Source of the DNA: Erythroxylum novogranatense
Taxonomy: Eukaryota; Streptophyta; Magnoliopsida; Malpighiales; Erythroxylaceae
Direction of reading: 5' to 3'
Assembly: GCA_029891385.1 (NCBI GenBank)
Contig: CM057231.1
Location: 22,661,300-22,725,299 of the forward strand
DNA length: 64,000 nucleotides
Made by a program: the position numbers and the translations under genes. Positions 48,331-59,816 of this stretch are shown one piece after another (position 1 is the stretch's first letter; the number at the start of each line of letters is the position of its first letter). The notes under the pieces are model-generated. The model did no database searches, was not told where the DNA came from, and saw only the letters and a program-made list of their open reading frames with translations.

Positions 48331-50275
48331 GCTTGTGTTGTATAAACAGTCGAAATGATAACTAGGTCGGAGTTCCTTTGTGAATTGAGCTGTGTAGCAT
48401 GCTGACTGTGTGCAATTTCGAACCAGTGTAGAATTAGGGTTTTCGAAATTTTCTTGCATAGACCTGCTCATAAGATGTTTCTGAATGTGTCGATAAAAGG
48501 AAAAAATTTATCGATGTCGTTTGATATGTTTTTGCTATTTAATTCCCTCAAGTTTCGGATGCTGTCTTGTTGAACGTTTCTGAAACAGGTATGCTTGTAA
48601 ATTCGAGAATAAATTCTAGAAAAACATTTTTTCGGATTGGTTTTCACCTACATGTCCCTAAGATGTTTTTGAATGTCTCTGTGGATGGAAAAATGTTTTC
48701 AAGGTGATTTACTATTTATTTCCGAATTTCTTGTATGCTGCTGGGAATGTCTGTGTTGAAAAACACAGATTCTGGTTCAGCTAGATTGCTGAGGTTCAAT
48801 GAGGTTTTGTGGGAAATAAATCCTTGAAAAATTCATGGAGCATGTTAGGAACATGTGTTAACCTCTTTAATTTTCTCAGAATTTATTGAAATTGTTTCAA
48901 TGATCATTTTGGGCAAAAGGCAGAGCTTGGCAGTTTTGAGAAACATGCTGGGGCTGTTTTGTTTGAAATGATTGCTTGTGTTATTTTCGGTTCCAATGCC
49001 TTGAATCATTTTTATAGTGATTAAAAATGTGTTATATTGATTTTTCATGCATCCCAAAATGAGATTCTTGAAATTGGGTTTCCAATAATTTTCGGATGGT
49101 GAATAGGTTACTTTAGCGTCTTATTAGCTTATTCCATTATCTTGCTTATTTTGGCCGTCACAATTTTTGTGACTAGTGCCGGAGTAATCTTGATAATGTG
49201 TAGACTATCTAGAGCTATTTAGTATGATTATTTGGTGTCCTTGAATTTTGTGGAAATCTAGTGATTAATGGTGGATTAATCGGTTTCAAGGTTTTCATAT
49301 ATAGTTTGACTATATGGCATGCATGTTTCAATGAAAATGTTTCATTAGCACATTAATATAAAGGATAATATACTTGGTATATGGTATTGTGAATTGAAAA
49401 TGCCTGGATTGAGAATTAGCGACTAGATAGCAAATTTCCTTGTGTAAGGCGACTTATGCAGGTTGATAAGTCGACTTACATATCAAGAAGTCGGATAAGT
49501 CGACTTGTACAACGGTATAAAGGCGACTTATGCGTGCAATGACATAAGTCGACTTGTATCAGAATAAGTCGACTTGTATCAGGCTAAGGTGGGATGATGG
49601 ATGATTTTTGTTATGAATTCAATATGATTGATATAATGCCCTAAATCAGTCCATATAGTCAAGGTGACTATGATCCTATAGCTTGGATGTGATCAGAAAG
49701 ATGAGACCTAAAATCCCTCACTTAAAATATGAAAACTAACGCCTTCCATTAATATGGTAAGAACCAGAGTTCTTATAGGGTTGGGTTGTTGAGCTAACCT
49801 CAAGCTCACTCTATACAAATATGTTCAAACCATGAAAATGTGATTTTCGGATTAATGGGTCGATTTTCCTAGAAGCGTTGATTTGTTGAGCTAACCTCAA
49901 GGTCAACGTGGACAGAGGCGACATTGGGTAGTGTACATCAGATGTACACGCATCAAGTGTTGATAACCCAATGTATGTGCATACATCAACTGTTGATAGC
50001 ATTGAGCGATAGTTGCATTCGTGATGCAATTGGTATGACCGATACCTACCGATTGACCTAAGGTGGCTTGTTGGGCTAACCCCAAGGTCATTCTTAGCAA
50101 TGTCGGATATCGACCCACTAGGTCATTGTGCCATTTTGTTTCTTGGATTCATGATGAGGGTTATGGATTCTATTGAAACTAGTGGGAGCCATATGTATGT
50201 CATTTAAGTCCTTATGATCATACATTTAATTCTATTCTAACTTTCTTTCTCTCTCTATGTTTAGGTTGGTTGAAG
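48331..50275 (+). other. Long leader of copia element B with repeated hairpins and palindromes
   Basis: About 1.95 kb between the primer site and the gag start has no convincing ORF. It holds a run of TAAGTCGACTT palindromes (49442-49587) and three short hairpins, TTGAG-CTAAC-CTCAA twice and TTGGG-CTAAC-CCCAA once (49789-49803, 49886-49900, 50071-50085). Paired 'catcaactgttgata' type words lie at about 49945-50000. In retroelements this is where packaging and dimer signals lie; that role here is inference. Confidence 0.7.
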
Positions 50276-51110
50276 ATGTCGGCCATTATGAATCTTCGCG
50301 CCCTAATGGACTCAAACAAATTAACTGGACCAAAATTTCTTGATTGGCTGCGAAATCTGAGAGTTGTTCTCAGATCTGAGGATCTAGGATATATCCTTGA
50401 TTTTCCGCTTCGGATCCACTTCTGAAGGAGCTTCGATGATGATCGGAAGGCATATCGTAAGCATCTAAAAGGCGATGACATAGCCACTGCATTATGCTTG
50501 CATCGATGTCACGAGCTGCAGAACGACGAGTCTATGGATGCTCACACGATAGTGTTTCATCTACGAGAGTTGTTTGATGAGCAAGCTTGGTCGAGCGGTT
50601 CGAGACCTCAAGGTTGCTCTTTACAACGAAAATGACTCTGGTTCATCTGCGGTGCAATATGCATTGAAGATGAATGGCTATATTGAGAGGTTGGTGTCTT
50701 AGGTTTTGTGATGGATTGTGAGTTAAGTATAGACTTGATTCTTGTTGGCTTGTCGGATAGTTATTCACGGTTTGTGTTGAACTATCGGATTAACCAAATA
50801 TCCACCACAATTCCGGTGATCAATCTGCTTTCGAGGCAATGAAACAAGTTGTCAAGCAAGATAGCAAGCGTTCTTATTGGTGGATTCTTCTTCCTCTGGT
50901 TCCAAGAAAAGGAAAGAAGAAGAAGAAGGGTAAAAACCTAAGGAAAATCAAAAGGAAGCCTGACCAAAGGCAAGAAGAAGACCAAAGAGGCGCACTAAAA
51001 GGTACCTTCCATTGTGGTAAGGCGGTCATTGGGCGAAGCGCAAAGTCTATCTGGAAGGCGAAGCGAAGAAGGCATCGGATGCCTCGACTTCTTCGGTATG
51101 TTTGTCATTG
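50276..51110 (+). pseudogene. Copia element B gag, degenerate
   Basis: ATG at 50276 opens MSAIMNLRALMDSNKLTG then FLDWLRNLRVVL, the typical N-terminus of plant copia gag, and reaches TGA at 50423. Further frame pieces follow. Near 51000-51050 the zinc knuckle survives in part (TFHCGK, then out of frame), preceded by a lysine-rich segment (RKGKKKKKGK). Gag would coat the element RNA. Multiple indels break it. Confidence 0.75.
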
Positions 51111-51310
51111 AGGTTATCTTGTTTACGATCATAACATATGGGTATTAGATACGGTTGTGGCTCTCACATATGCAATGATATCACGGGACCTCGAGGACGA
51201 TGGGTAGCTCATAAAGGAGAAATGGACTGCGTGTTGGTAATGGAGCAAGAGTTGCTGCATTAGCCGTAGGGACTTATGTTTTGACACTCCCGATGGGCTT
51301 GTACTTAACT
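51111..51310 (+). pseudogene. Copia element B protease active-site region
   Basis: Around 51136-51185 the frame reads WVLDT and then shifts one base, beyond which the expected G-x-G-S-H-I-C word is readable in another frame. This D-T-G site is the catalytic centre of copia proteases. A single-base change accounts for the break. Confidence 0.6.
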
Positions 51311-52797
51311 TGGATGATTGTTATTACATGCCCGTGTTAACAAAGAACATATTATGCATTTCTTGTTTAAATAGATTTGGTTTCCATTTGTCTTTTGGTA
51401 ACAATGGTTGTTCTATTAGCTCAAATGGAATGCTTTATGGTCTTGGTACATTATGCAGCGGTATTTACATATTAGATATGTCACATCCGGTTATGAATGT
51501 CAATGGCGCAAAAAGACATAAAGAGATAATTTAAAATCAACTTACTTATGGCATTATCGCTTGGCCATATAAATGAGAGAGCGATCGCTAAGCTCCATAA
51601 GAATGGAAGTTTAGGGTCATTCGATTATGAATCTTATGACACATGTGAATCTTGTTTATTAGGCAAGATGACTAAGTTACCTTTAAGGGAAAGGGTGAGC
51701 GAGCGATTTGGATTATTAGATCTAATACATTCGGATGTATGTGGTCGATGTCCATCCATGCGAAATGGTTGTTGTTACTTCATTACCTTTATCGATGATT
51801 ATTCTCGATATGGGTATACTGTATCTAATGAGATAAAATCGAAGCGTTTGAAAAGTTCAAACAATTGAAATGAAGTAGAAAAACAACTTGGTAAAAGTAT
51901 CAAAACATTACGATCCGATCGTGGTGGTGAATACTTAGACCAAGAGTTTTGGATTATCTCGAGATAATGGGATTTTATCTCGATGGACTCCTCCTACACA
52001 CCACTGACATAATGGTGTGGCGGAAAGGAGAAATCGAACCTTTTGGACATGGTACGATCTATGATGGGCTTTGCGATTACCAAAATCCTTTTGGGGTATG
52101 CACTTGAGACATTTGTTTACTTGTTAAGCGAGTTCCATCAAAGCGATTGATGTTACTCCATATGAGATGTGGACTAACAAGAAACCTTATCTTTCTTATT
52201 TGAAAGTATGGAGTTGTCCGCTTATGTGAAGTGGACAAAGTCGGATAAGCTTGAAGCAAAATCGACAAGTGTTTGTTAAATAGGATATCCTAAAGAAACA
52301 AGAGGATATCAATTCTACCTTCTTTGAGGAACAAAAGGTGTTTGTTTCACGCATGCTGTCTTTTTAGAAAGAGTTTCTTTTAAAGAGGGCGGTGGGAGCA
52401 AAGTTGAACTTGAAGAAGTTCAAGATGCTCGGACGGCAGAATCAAGCTGCTGAACTCAAAGCTGTAACTCATACGAGATGAGGTAGCAGATCAACCTTCT
52501 ACTTCACACGAAATTCGTAGGTCAAGTAGGATACGCTCTGTTCCCGAGAGATATGGATTTCTCGTAAGTGAACAGAATGACGTATTGCTCATAGAGGATG
52601 ATGAGCCTACGACCTATGAAGAGGTTACGAAGAGTTGATGCGAAAAATGGCTTGCCATGAAATCGAAATGGATTCCATGTATGAAAACCGGTATGGACTT
52701 TGGTTGATGCACTGAAGGATAAAATCTATAGGGTGCAAATGGGTTTCAAGAAGAAAACCGACATGGATGGTAATGTGATTACCTATAAGCGAGGCTT
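51310..52797 (+). pseudogene. Copia element B integrase and linker, degenerate
   Basis: 51310-51534 corresponds to the protease-integrase junction. 51548-51868 has LGHINERAIAKLHKNG and CESCLLGKMTKLP, the H-H-C-C zinc-binding GAG-pre-integrase region, then IHSDVCG and FIDDYSRYGY carrying the first two catalytic-core landmarks. From about 51880 to 52790 recognisable pieces (a 'SDRGGEY'-like word near 51920, a 'RYGFL'-like word near 52550) appear in changing frames, so frameshifts are frequent. Confidence 0.75.
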
Positions 52798-53631
52798 GTG
52801 GCTAAAGGCTTTCGTCAAAGACAAGGAGTTGACTATGACGAGACCTTCAGTCCAGTAGCAATGCTTAAATCCATTAGGATACTCCTAGCCATTGCCGCTC
52901 ATTATGATTATGAGATATGGCAAATGGATGTGAAGACAACTTTCTTGAATGGAAATGGTGAGGATGTGTACGACACAACTGAGGGCTTCATTTCCGGTGA
53001 TGGCGAAAAGGTATGCAAGCTTCATAAATCCATTTATGGATTGAAGCAAGCATCCAGGAGTTGGAATATCCGTTTTGATGAGACAATCAAAGAGTTTGGT
53101 TTCTCACAAAATCCGGATGAACACTGTGTGTACAAGAAGGTTAATAGAACTGCAATCGTATTCCTTGTGTTATATGTAGATGACATATTGTTACTATGAA
53201 ACGATGTCTCTATGCTGCAGTCTGTAAAAATTTGGTTGTCCAAACAATTTACCATGAAAGACCTTGGAGAAGCAACTTATATCCTTGGGATAAAGATTTA
53301 TAGAGATAGATCGAATAGGTTGCTTGGTCTTTCACAGTCAACGTACATAGACAAGGTGCTAAAGAGGTTTAGCATGGAAAAATCCAAGAGAGGGTTTCTT
53401 CCCATTGCTAATGGCATAACACTCTCGAAGTCTATGTGTCCTCGGACACAGGATGAGAGGATGCGTATGAATATGATCCGTATCGTCTGCGGTAGGATCT
53501 ATTATGTCTGTAATGCTATATCTGAGACCCGATGTATCATATGCTCTAAGTGTTACTGCGGATACCAATCGGATCTGGTGAAGGTCCTTTGGGTGGTATC
53601 GAGAATATCTAAAGTACTTGCGAAGAACTAA
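52798..53631 (+). pseudogene. Copia element B reverse transcriptase
   Basis: 52798-53199 reads [54 protein letters not shown] and the catalytic VLYVDDILLL. TGA follows at 53198-53200 where a glycine codon is expected. The same frame then continues from 53212 with KQFTMKDLGEATYILGIKI and STYIDKVLKRF to about 53480, after which a frame change occurs. Apart from the one stop, the catalytic part is nearly intact. Confidence 0.85.
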
Positions 53632-54134
53632 GGATGTTTTCTTGATATATGGAGATGGAAATTTCAAGTGGCGGGCATCGGATGCGATTTTCAATCGATA
53701 AGGGCGATTCAAGTCCCAATCAGGTTATGTTTTCTGTGAGCGGCGGGCGATCGGTTGGAAGAGTTCAAATAGGAGGCGATGGCGATTCAACAATCGAGGC
53801 GAGTACATTGCCGCATCAGGCGCATCAAAAGAAGCCGTTTGGATCGAAGTTCATTCTTGAACTTGGTGTGGTTCCTAGGCGTGATGGACCCATACAGTTG
53901 TATTGTGACAACAATGGAGCTATTGCGCAGGCAAAGGAACCAAGGTCTCATCCGCGATCCAAACACGTACTTTGCCGATACCATTTGATTCGGAGATCAT
54001 TGCTCGGTGATGTCACGATAGAGAATTCCAGAGCGAATATTGTCGATCCGTTGACAAAGCCATTGTCACGGAAGAATTTTGATTCTCATGTACTCGCTTA
54101 TGGTATTAGATACCAAGGCGATTGGCTTTAGGTC
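53632..54134 (+). pseudogene. Copia element B RNase H
   Basis: The end of the polyprotein reads LYCDNNGAIAQAKEPRSHPR, CRYHLIRRSLLGDV and NIVDPLTKPLSRKNFDSH, with the conserved acidic residues of copia RNase H. The first part (53650-53800) is scrambled by frame changes around the expected 'SGYVF' and 'EAEYIAA' segments. It ends at a TAG three bases before the polypurine tract region. Confidence 0.8.
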
Positions 54135-54145
54135 AAGTGGGAGAT
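54135..54145 (+). promoter_or_regulatory. Polypurine tract of copia element B
   Basis: CAAGTGGGAGA lies just before the 3' LTR, the standard copia sequence. Confidence 0.9.
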
Positions 54146-54146
54146 T

Positions 54147-56069
54147 TTTAAGTGTAAGGCGACTTGTGCTTGCTCGGTACTGATAAGTCGACTTGTCCAC
54201 TCGCGTAAAGTCGACTTATATGTGTCTGATACCATAAGATTGTTAGAGTAGTGCCTAAAGGCAATCCCTTTAGCGCGTTTTGTTCATAGTCATGTCTGAG
54301 ACTTTATGAATAAATAAAGCGAGGCATATTTCATTTATTTGATGTTCATTTTATTATGAATTGATTGTGATCTTTAATCAAATTTATGAAGTCCATGATA
54401 TATGACATAGCATGAAGGAAATTATGATGCGATCATACTCTGAGATTCCTATCATGTGCAATTATGTCAATATCTAAATTATCCTAGTCATAGGATTAAT
54501 GAGGCTGGACATCGTTAATCCGGATAGACTAGCACATGTCAAACTCCTTGATTGGATCAAGCAGTGGATCTCAGAAAACTATAAATATTGAGATATTTAG
54601 ATTTGACATGTGGATGCTTACTAGTGGTAGTAAGTACATTGGATGACCTACCATGAGATCATCACATGGATGTCCTATACAAATGTCAGTGATAATCTCA
54701 TCATAGCAATGGTGCAAGTATTCTTAGACTTGAGGTACTTAAGGATATCTTGGGTACTGATTCTGTGCTTTGACTCCATTCCTTGTTGCCTTTCAGAGGT
54801 CGCTCATAGGGTGGTGATTGGGGTACAGTTTGAGGTATTGAAGGTAATTGAGTAGCCAATAGAGGATTCACCACTTCTGTGATAGCAGAAGAGATACCCA
54901 TAGCCTCTTATCAGGATCATTACTTGGAAGTCTCTGGCGCCGGAGCACACATGTGTCATGAAGAGGGTCTTCATGGACATATCAAGTAATGAGTCCTAGG
55001 ACGAGAGCTGATTACACTTGGACTAGATTTGATCTGATTAGTCTAGTAAGAGTTGACACATTGCCCATACTCGAACCAAGTGGGGTATAGCATGGTGAAA
55101 GGACGAATTACCTGATAATTGTCTATGGAAGGGTTAGTGATATGGTTTCATTAGTCGAACCAATAACTTTCCGGTCAATTGGGGTCATGATGTGTTGCTA
55201 GATACCGCTCATGACTTGCTCAGTTAAGTGTTAATCTAAGTGGCCAACATGCTTAGGAACTAATGGGTCACAGCGTAAGAGTGACTCGGAGAATCTGTAA
55301 AATAGTTTGAGACGGAGATCCGATATCCGGAGAGCAATAGGATTAAATGGATCCCGATGACATTGGGATATTTCCGATGAGATCGTGACATTGATATTCT
55401 TTGGCCGTTTCCGGCGATCTTTACGGCGGGGCTGATAGGGCGGTAGGACCGACCCAATTTGGTGGACCTCTTGACAAATATATATATGTTAATTAATTAA
55501 TTAAGAATTGATTAATTATTATATATATATGCTAGTTTCGATGGATGCCTTAAGGAATCAAAGTTTGACTTGGTCAAACTTATGATTACCTTGACTTTTA
55601 ATTGGTTTTAAGCCACCAGCGTGGCTAGGCTCTTAACCATGCTTTCTTATACCTTTAATTAGTTAAATAATGATATAAGAAGGCATGAGAAGCTATAGAA
55701 GTGGTAAAAGTTAGTTGATGAAGGTTGATGGCGAAACTTACTTGTTAAGTTTAGGAAAATTTTGATTTTCAAGGCTTTCTTCATTCCTCTCTTCCTCTCC
55801 AAGGCTTCTCCTAGTTATCTCACTTGCTCTCCAAGATCAAGGTTAGTGCTAGCACACTCTTTACCTTGTTCTAGCTATTCCGGGTCAAAGGGTTTATCCG
55901 GTTAGGTTTCGACCTCTGCGTGGATACCGTTAGAGCGGTCTCCTTTAGTCGTTATGGTTTGATTGTTTGTACATACACTTGGATCACGGCTTTCGAGGAA
56001 TATCCCGGGACTCAAAATTTTAAATTCTGCACTGTGTTCATGTGATGAACACCCCGGGTTTTTCCTACA
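54147..56069 (+). repeat. Copia element B 3' LTR
   Basis: It matches 46374-48316 along its whole length, but is about 20 bp shorter, mostly from shorter homopolymers. Its first bases are altered (TTTAAGTGTAAGG instead of TGTAAGTGTAAGG). It ends TTTCCTACA and is followed by AAAAA and the resumed element A coding sequence. Confidence 0.9.
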
Positions 56070-56840
56070 AAAAAATCCTGATGGACTTAAGCATGGCAAC
56101 CGGAGAAAAAGTCTCCTCATAGTCTATACCCTCCTTTTGAGTATAGCCTTTAGCTACCAAGGACTTTTAGACCTGGTGGTAGATCTACAAGGACCCAAAC
56201 TTCATTAGTATACATAGAATCTATTTTCGATTCCATTGCCTTGAGCCATTTTCTTGCATCAACATCATTAATAACCTGTGTATATGTAATGGGATCTATT
56301 TCTTCTTGGTCCGAGATGGCAATTAAGCCTTCTCCTAAACCCAAATACCTATCTGGCTGTCTCACAACCCTCCCACTATGTCTAGACACACCTTGATGTT
56401 CAGGTTGCACTTCTGATTCAACTCTTGAATCCATTTTGACATCTTGTTCTGTCATATCTAAAACAACTATTGGTTTGGATGAAATAGCTAACTCCTTTAG
56501 TACTACTTCACTTCTTCCTTTGTGATTTTTCACAAACTCTTCATCTAAGAAGGTTGCATTTGTTGACACAAATACCTTCTTATCATGAGGTCTGTAAAAA
56601 TAATACCATCGAGTTCCCGTAGAATATCCTACAAATAAACATACTTCTGACCTTGGTTCCATCTTTGTGGATTCAGGTTTTAGAACATGGGTGGGCATTG
56701 AGTCCTCAAATGCCTCGATGAAGGCACTTTCACGATCCTGACTCCCTAGGTGTTTTAGGCACCGATTTGGACGGAGCAAAGTTAAGAAGATATGTTGCCG
56801 TTTGTATGGCATATCCCCATAACGATTTTGGAAGGCTAGC
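56070..56840 (-). pseudogene. Copia element A: integrase C-terminus, linker and start of reverse transcriptase
   Basis: On the minus strand from 56840 the integrase end is readable in a second frame (a 'PKSLWGYAIQTATYLLN' type block near 56830-56780). Then an open frame contains HVLKPESTKMEPRSEVCLF, GTRWYYFYRPHDKKVFVST and RVVRQPDRYLGLGE, the usual copia linker ahead of RT. RT begins with DARKWLKAMESKIDSM and [12 protein letters not shown] near 56165, continuing in a shifted frame ([20 protein letters not shown]) to 56070, where element B interrupts. The remainder resumes at 46373. Confidence 0.85.
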
Positions 56841-59703
56841 TGTAACATCCCGTTATCCATGTTAGGGCTAGAATTGTGAATTATGACAATTTATGAGAAA
56901 TTAGGAAATTGCACTTCATGCATTATTAATTGTAACATGCACATTTTTGCACATTTATATGATTGTACATGCATTTCTTGACATTTTCGGGTACAATTGA
57001 ATTGTTAATTATGATTAAAATGTGTTTTGGTGATTTTGGTATTATTTAAGACATTTTGGAATTTTTAGTGAATTTTAGAAAAAAATATTTATTTTTGGAC
57101 CAATCCTATTGTGACACGTGGACTTATTATTGTGTGAAAAATGACTTATGTTAGAGAGGACACGTGTAAGGCGTGTATAGTATACACGAGTATGAGTTGA
57201 GTTAGGAAAAATGCATGCAAGTACTCTCGGTGATGAAACACTTGACATCCGAAAGAAAAATTTGGGACTTTCGCTATTTTTAATCTGTCCTCCTTGTTGG
57301 AATTCTTAGCCGATTCAGGTAAGTTATGTTTAAGTTGGGTGTTTTTGTGGTTAAATGATGTTTTATTGTGGAGATGAATGCATGCATGTGAGGTTATGGA
57401 AGCAAAGTTTCGGTGATGAATGAACTAGATGGTCGACTATGTGAAATGGGAATGTGTTCAGCAAAGTATGAAATGAGATCTGTTTTAATTGAAATGAGTT
57501 ACAGAAGAGTGCCTGAAAATCTATGAATGAATTTACACTCTGTTCGGGTTTTGAGATAGTCGAAATGGACATGCATACATTCTTGTCTGATGTTTATCAG
57601 TAGAAGTGAAGCTACATGTGTGAGGATCGGATTTTGATGTTTTAAGTGAATCTTGAGTTTGATCTTATGTAAATGTTTTGAACTGGATTAGGAGTTAATT
57701 GGAGTAAAGTTTTAGAGATTGTTTTGGGTATATAAGTGATAAATCTGAAAAAAAGAATTCGGGGAAGACGAGTTTCAGAACCAGACGTTGCGACGTCCAT
57801 TTTCTTCCTCACCGCGACTTCCATTTTCTTCCTCGCCGCGACGTAGGAGACCCCCCCTTGAACTCTTGGTGAACGTTGCAAAAATCCCGAGAAAACTGAT
57901 TTTTTGGGCTGTACGTCGCGACCTCATCTTTTTTCCACGTCGCGACGAGCACCCATCCTTTGACTGCTCGAACATGTTTTCGTATTTTTATCATAACTTT
58001 CTCTATACTGATCCAATTTGCGTAATTCTTGATTATATTAAACTAGAGACATAGGTCTACAACGTTTATGAAGAAATGGTGTTTTAATTCTGTCGTTAAG
58101 AGTTTCAATTTGTGGTTGGAAGTTGAGGTATGAATTTTGCTGGAACTTATGAACCGTATGGAATATTTTGAGGATATATCTTGGTATACTGATCCAAATT
58201 AAATGATTTTGGTGTCTATAGAAAAATAAGAAAAGGGAGAACAACTTTACAGAAGGAAGTTTAATCTAATTTGGTCATTTACCTTATCTAATTTAGTATG
58301 GAAAGTAGACCCGAATATGTTTTATAGGAAAAATCTGAAGTGGCCAATGAAGCTATGAAATTATTTGACATTGCTTGGTCCAATTCAATTGTAAAAATAC
58401 ATGGTATTAATGAGGGCTTTGATTCCTAAATGATTTTGTTAAGGATCGCATTATTGCACCCCGAAATTGTCATTGAACATGCATTGTGCATACATTCTAT
58501 ACATTGATATTTTTCATAAAAGAGCATTTGTGCAATTGTGCAAAGTGTGATATTTGTGAATGTGTTTTGCTTATTTTAGAGGAGCATATCGGATGCCAAT
58601 CGGACATTGCCGGACCATCCATGCAATAGCTTATTGGAGCGTACTGTGAGTCAACCTAGATGATTTCCTAGGATTGATTTAATTTGATTTGTTTAAGCTT
58701 TCAATATTGTTATATTGCTTGCGAGTTGATTATGAATTTCGGGCTTTAATTGTCCGAGGGGATCAATATTCGGGATTGTATTAGAAGTGCTTTGATTGTG
58801 ACTTTGTTTGCTATGGAATTTTGAATGTTTTGTGAATCCTCAACGAAAGTTGAATGCCGGATTTAGGTCCAATGATTATGAGTTTTGTTGAGTATGTGAT
58901 TGTGATACATACCATATTCAGATTGATGCATTTCATAAAATGCATGCTCAGATAAAGGCGTTGTGACTTGAATTGCCCGTATGAAGCGCTTCCACGTAGA
59001 GCTTTGCTCCGTGGTATATGTGTGTGCACGTAGAGCTATGCTCCGTGATTTTGTTCTGAATGAGCCCTACGGGGCAGCATTTGTATAAGTATGTGATAGG
59101 CATTCTGTCACAACAATAAGAACTAATGTGAGTCTCATATGCATATGTATTTGCTTTATATGATCTGTTTGGAAATGATTAAATGTTATACCCTATTGTG
59201 TGAGTTTTGAATCATAAATGTATCTGTTTATGAATCTTTGTGTAATATATGATGTGTGTTTATGATCCGGTGAAGTCATCAATGATGGTTCACTCATGGA
59301 GTTTGCAAAACTCATCAAAATTGCAATGTGGTTTTTCAGGTACGAGTCAGGAGACCTAGTTCCTTAGTCAGGACTTAAGGAATCTTTTGGATAGAGATAT
59401 GACTCAGAGGTCTGTCAGCTGACATCAGAAGTGCTCTAGCTTATTTTTTTGTCGTTTTGTTGGAATTTGTATAAGCTTTTATAAATAGTCGTTTGGTGGT
59501 ATCAGTGTAAGCTTTATGAATGAATGGATTTGAATGGTTTTAAAAATTTAGTGACTTTGAGTGTGTTAGATGATGCCATGTGTAGGTTGGATTGCCATGT
59601 GTAAGTCGGATATGTTTTTCTCCAACATACCATTATCATAAGGTATGTACTTGAATGTCCTTCGGGTGTTCAGGTATTTGCCTTATGGTAGTGGGATGTT
59701 GCA
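56841..59703 (+). repeat. Gypsy element C 5' LTR
   Basis: The ends TGTAACATCCC and GGGATGTTGCA are inverted repeats with one mismatch. Length is 2863 bp, followed by the primer site. It has a CpG-rich island with GTCGCGAC words (57783-57955), two tandem 21-bp hairpins (58993-59047) and a third short GC hairpin (about 59062-59076). There is no gene in it. Spacing of CG island, 'cataactttctc' and 'ttcttgat' words resembles solo LTR L. Confidence 0.85.
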
Positions 59704-59707
59704 TTTT

Positions 59708-59723
59708 TGATATCAGAGCATGG
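59708..59723 (+). promoter_or_regulatory. Primer binding site, initiator tRNA-Met type (element C)
   Basis: TGATATCAGAGCATGG differs by one transition from TGGTATCAGAGCATGG and lies four bases after the LTR end. Confidence 0.85.
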
Positions 59724-59816
59724 TTTGGCATCCGTAGGGAAGTAATATGATTCATAGTGAAGGATTCAAACAGTAATTGCAGCTTTTTTTTTTATTATAG
59801 GTCATCCTCCATAGGG

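Larger units (their letters stand above)
46374..56069 (+). mobile_element. Ty1/copia retrotransposon B, complete with two LTRs
   Basis: The element is about 9.7 kb: 5' LTR (46374-48316), tRNA-Met primer site, a long leader, gag, protease, integrase, RT, RNase H, polypurine tract and 3' LTR (about 54147-56069). Target duplication is AAAGA (46369-46373) against AAAAA (56070-56074). It lies within the RT gene of element A in opposite orientation. Coding frames are broken in many places. Homopolymer shortening in the 3' LTR relative to the 5' LTR hints that part of this damage is consensus error. Confidence 0.9.
42985..56840 (-). mobile_element. Ty1/copia retrotransposon A, interrupted by elements B and C
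   Basis: Minus-strand order: integrase C-terminal part (56840-56400), linker and RT start (56400-56070), interruption by element B (46374-56069), RT remainder and RNase H (46373-45097), polypurine tract, 3' LTR. Its 5' end, including gag, protease and the 5' LTR, is separated by element C at 56841 and lies beyond the window. Confidence 0.85.

Noticed and set aside
54643..56208. ORFs in the element B LTR (for example 55963-56208)
   Set aside because: Equivalent positions in the other LTR are frame-shifted and the last one runs from LTR into antisense element A sequence.
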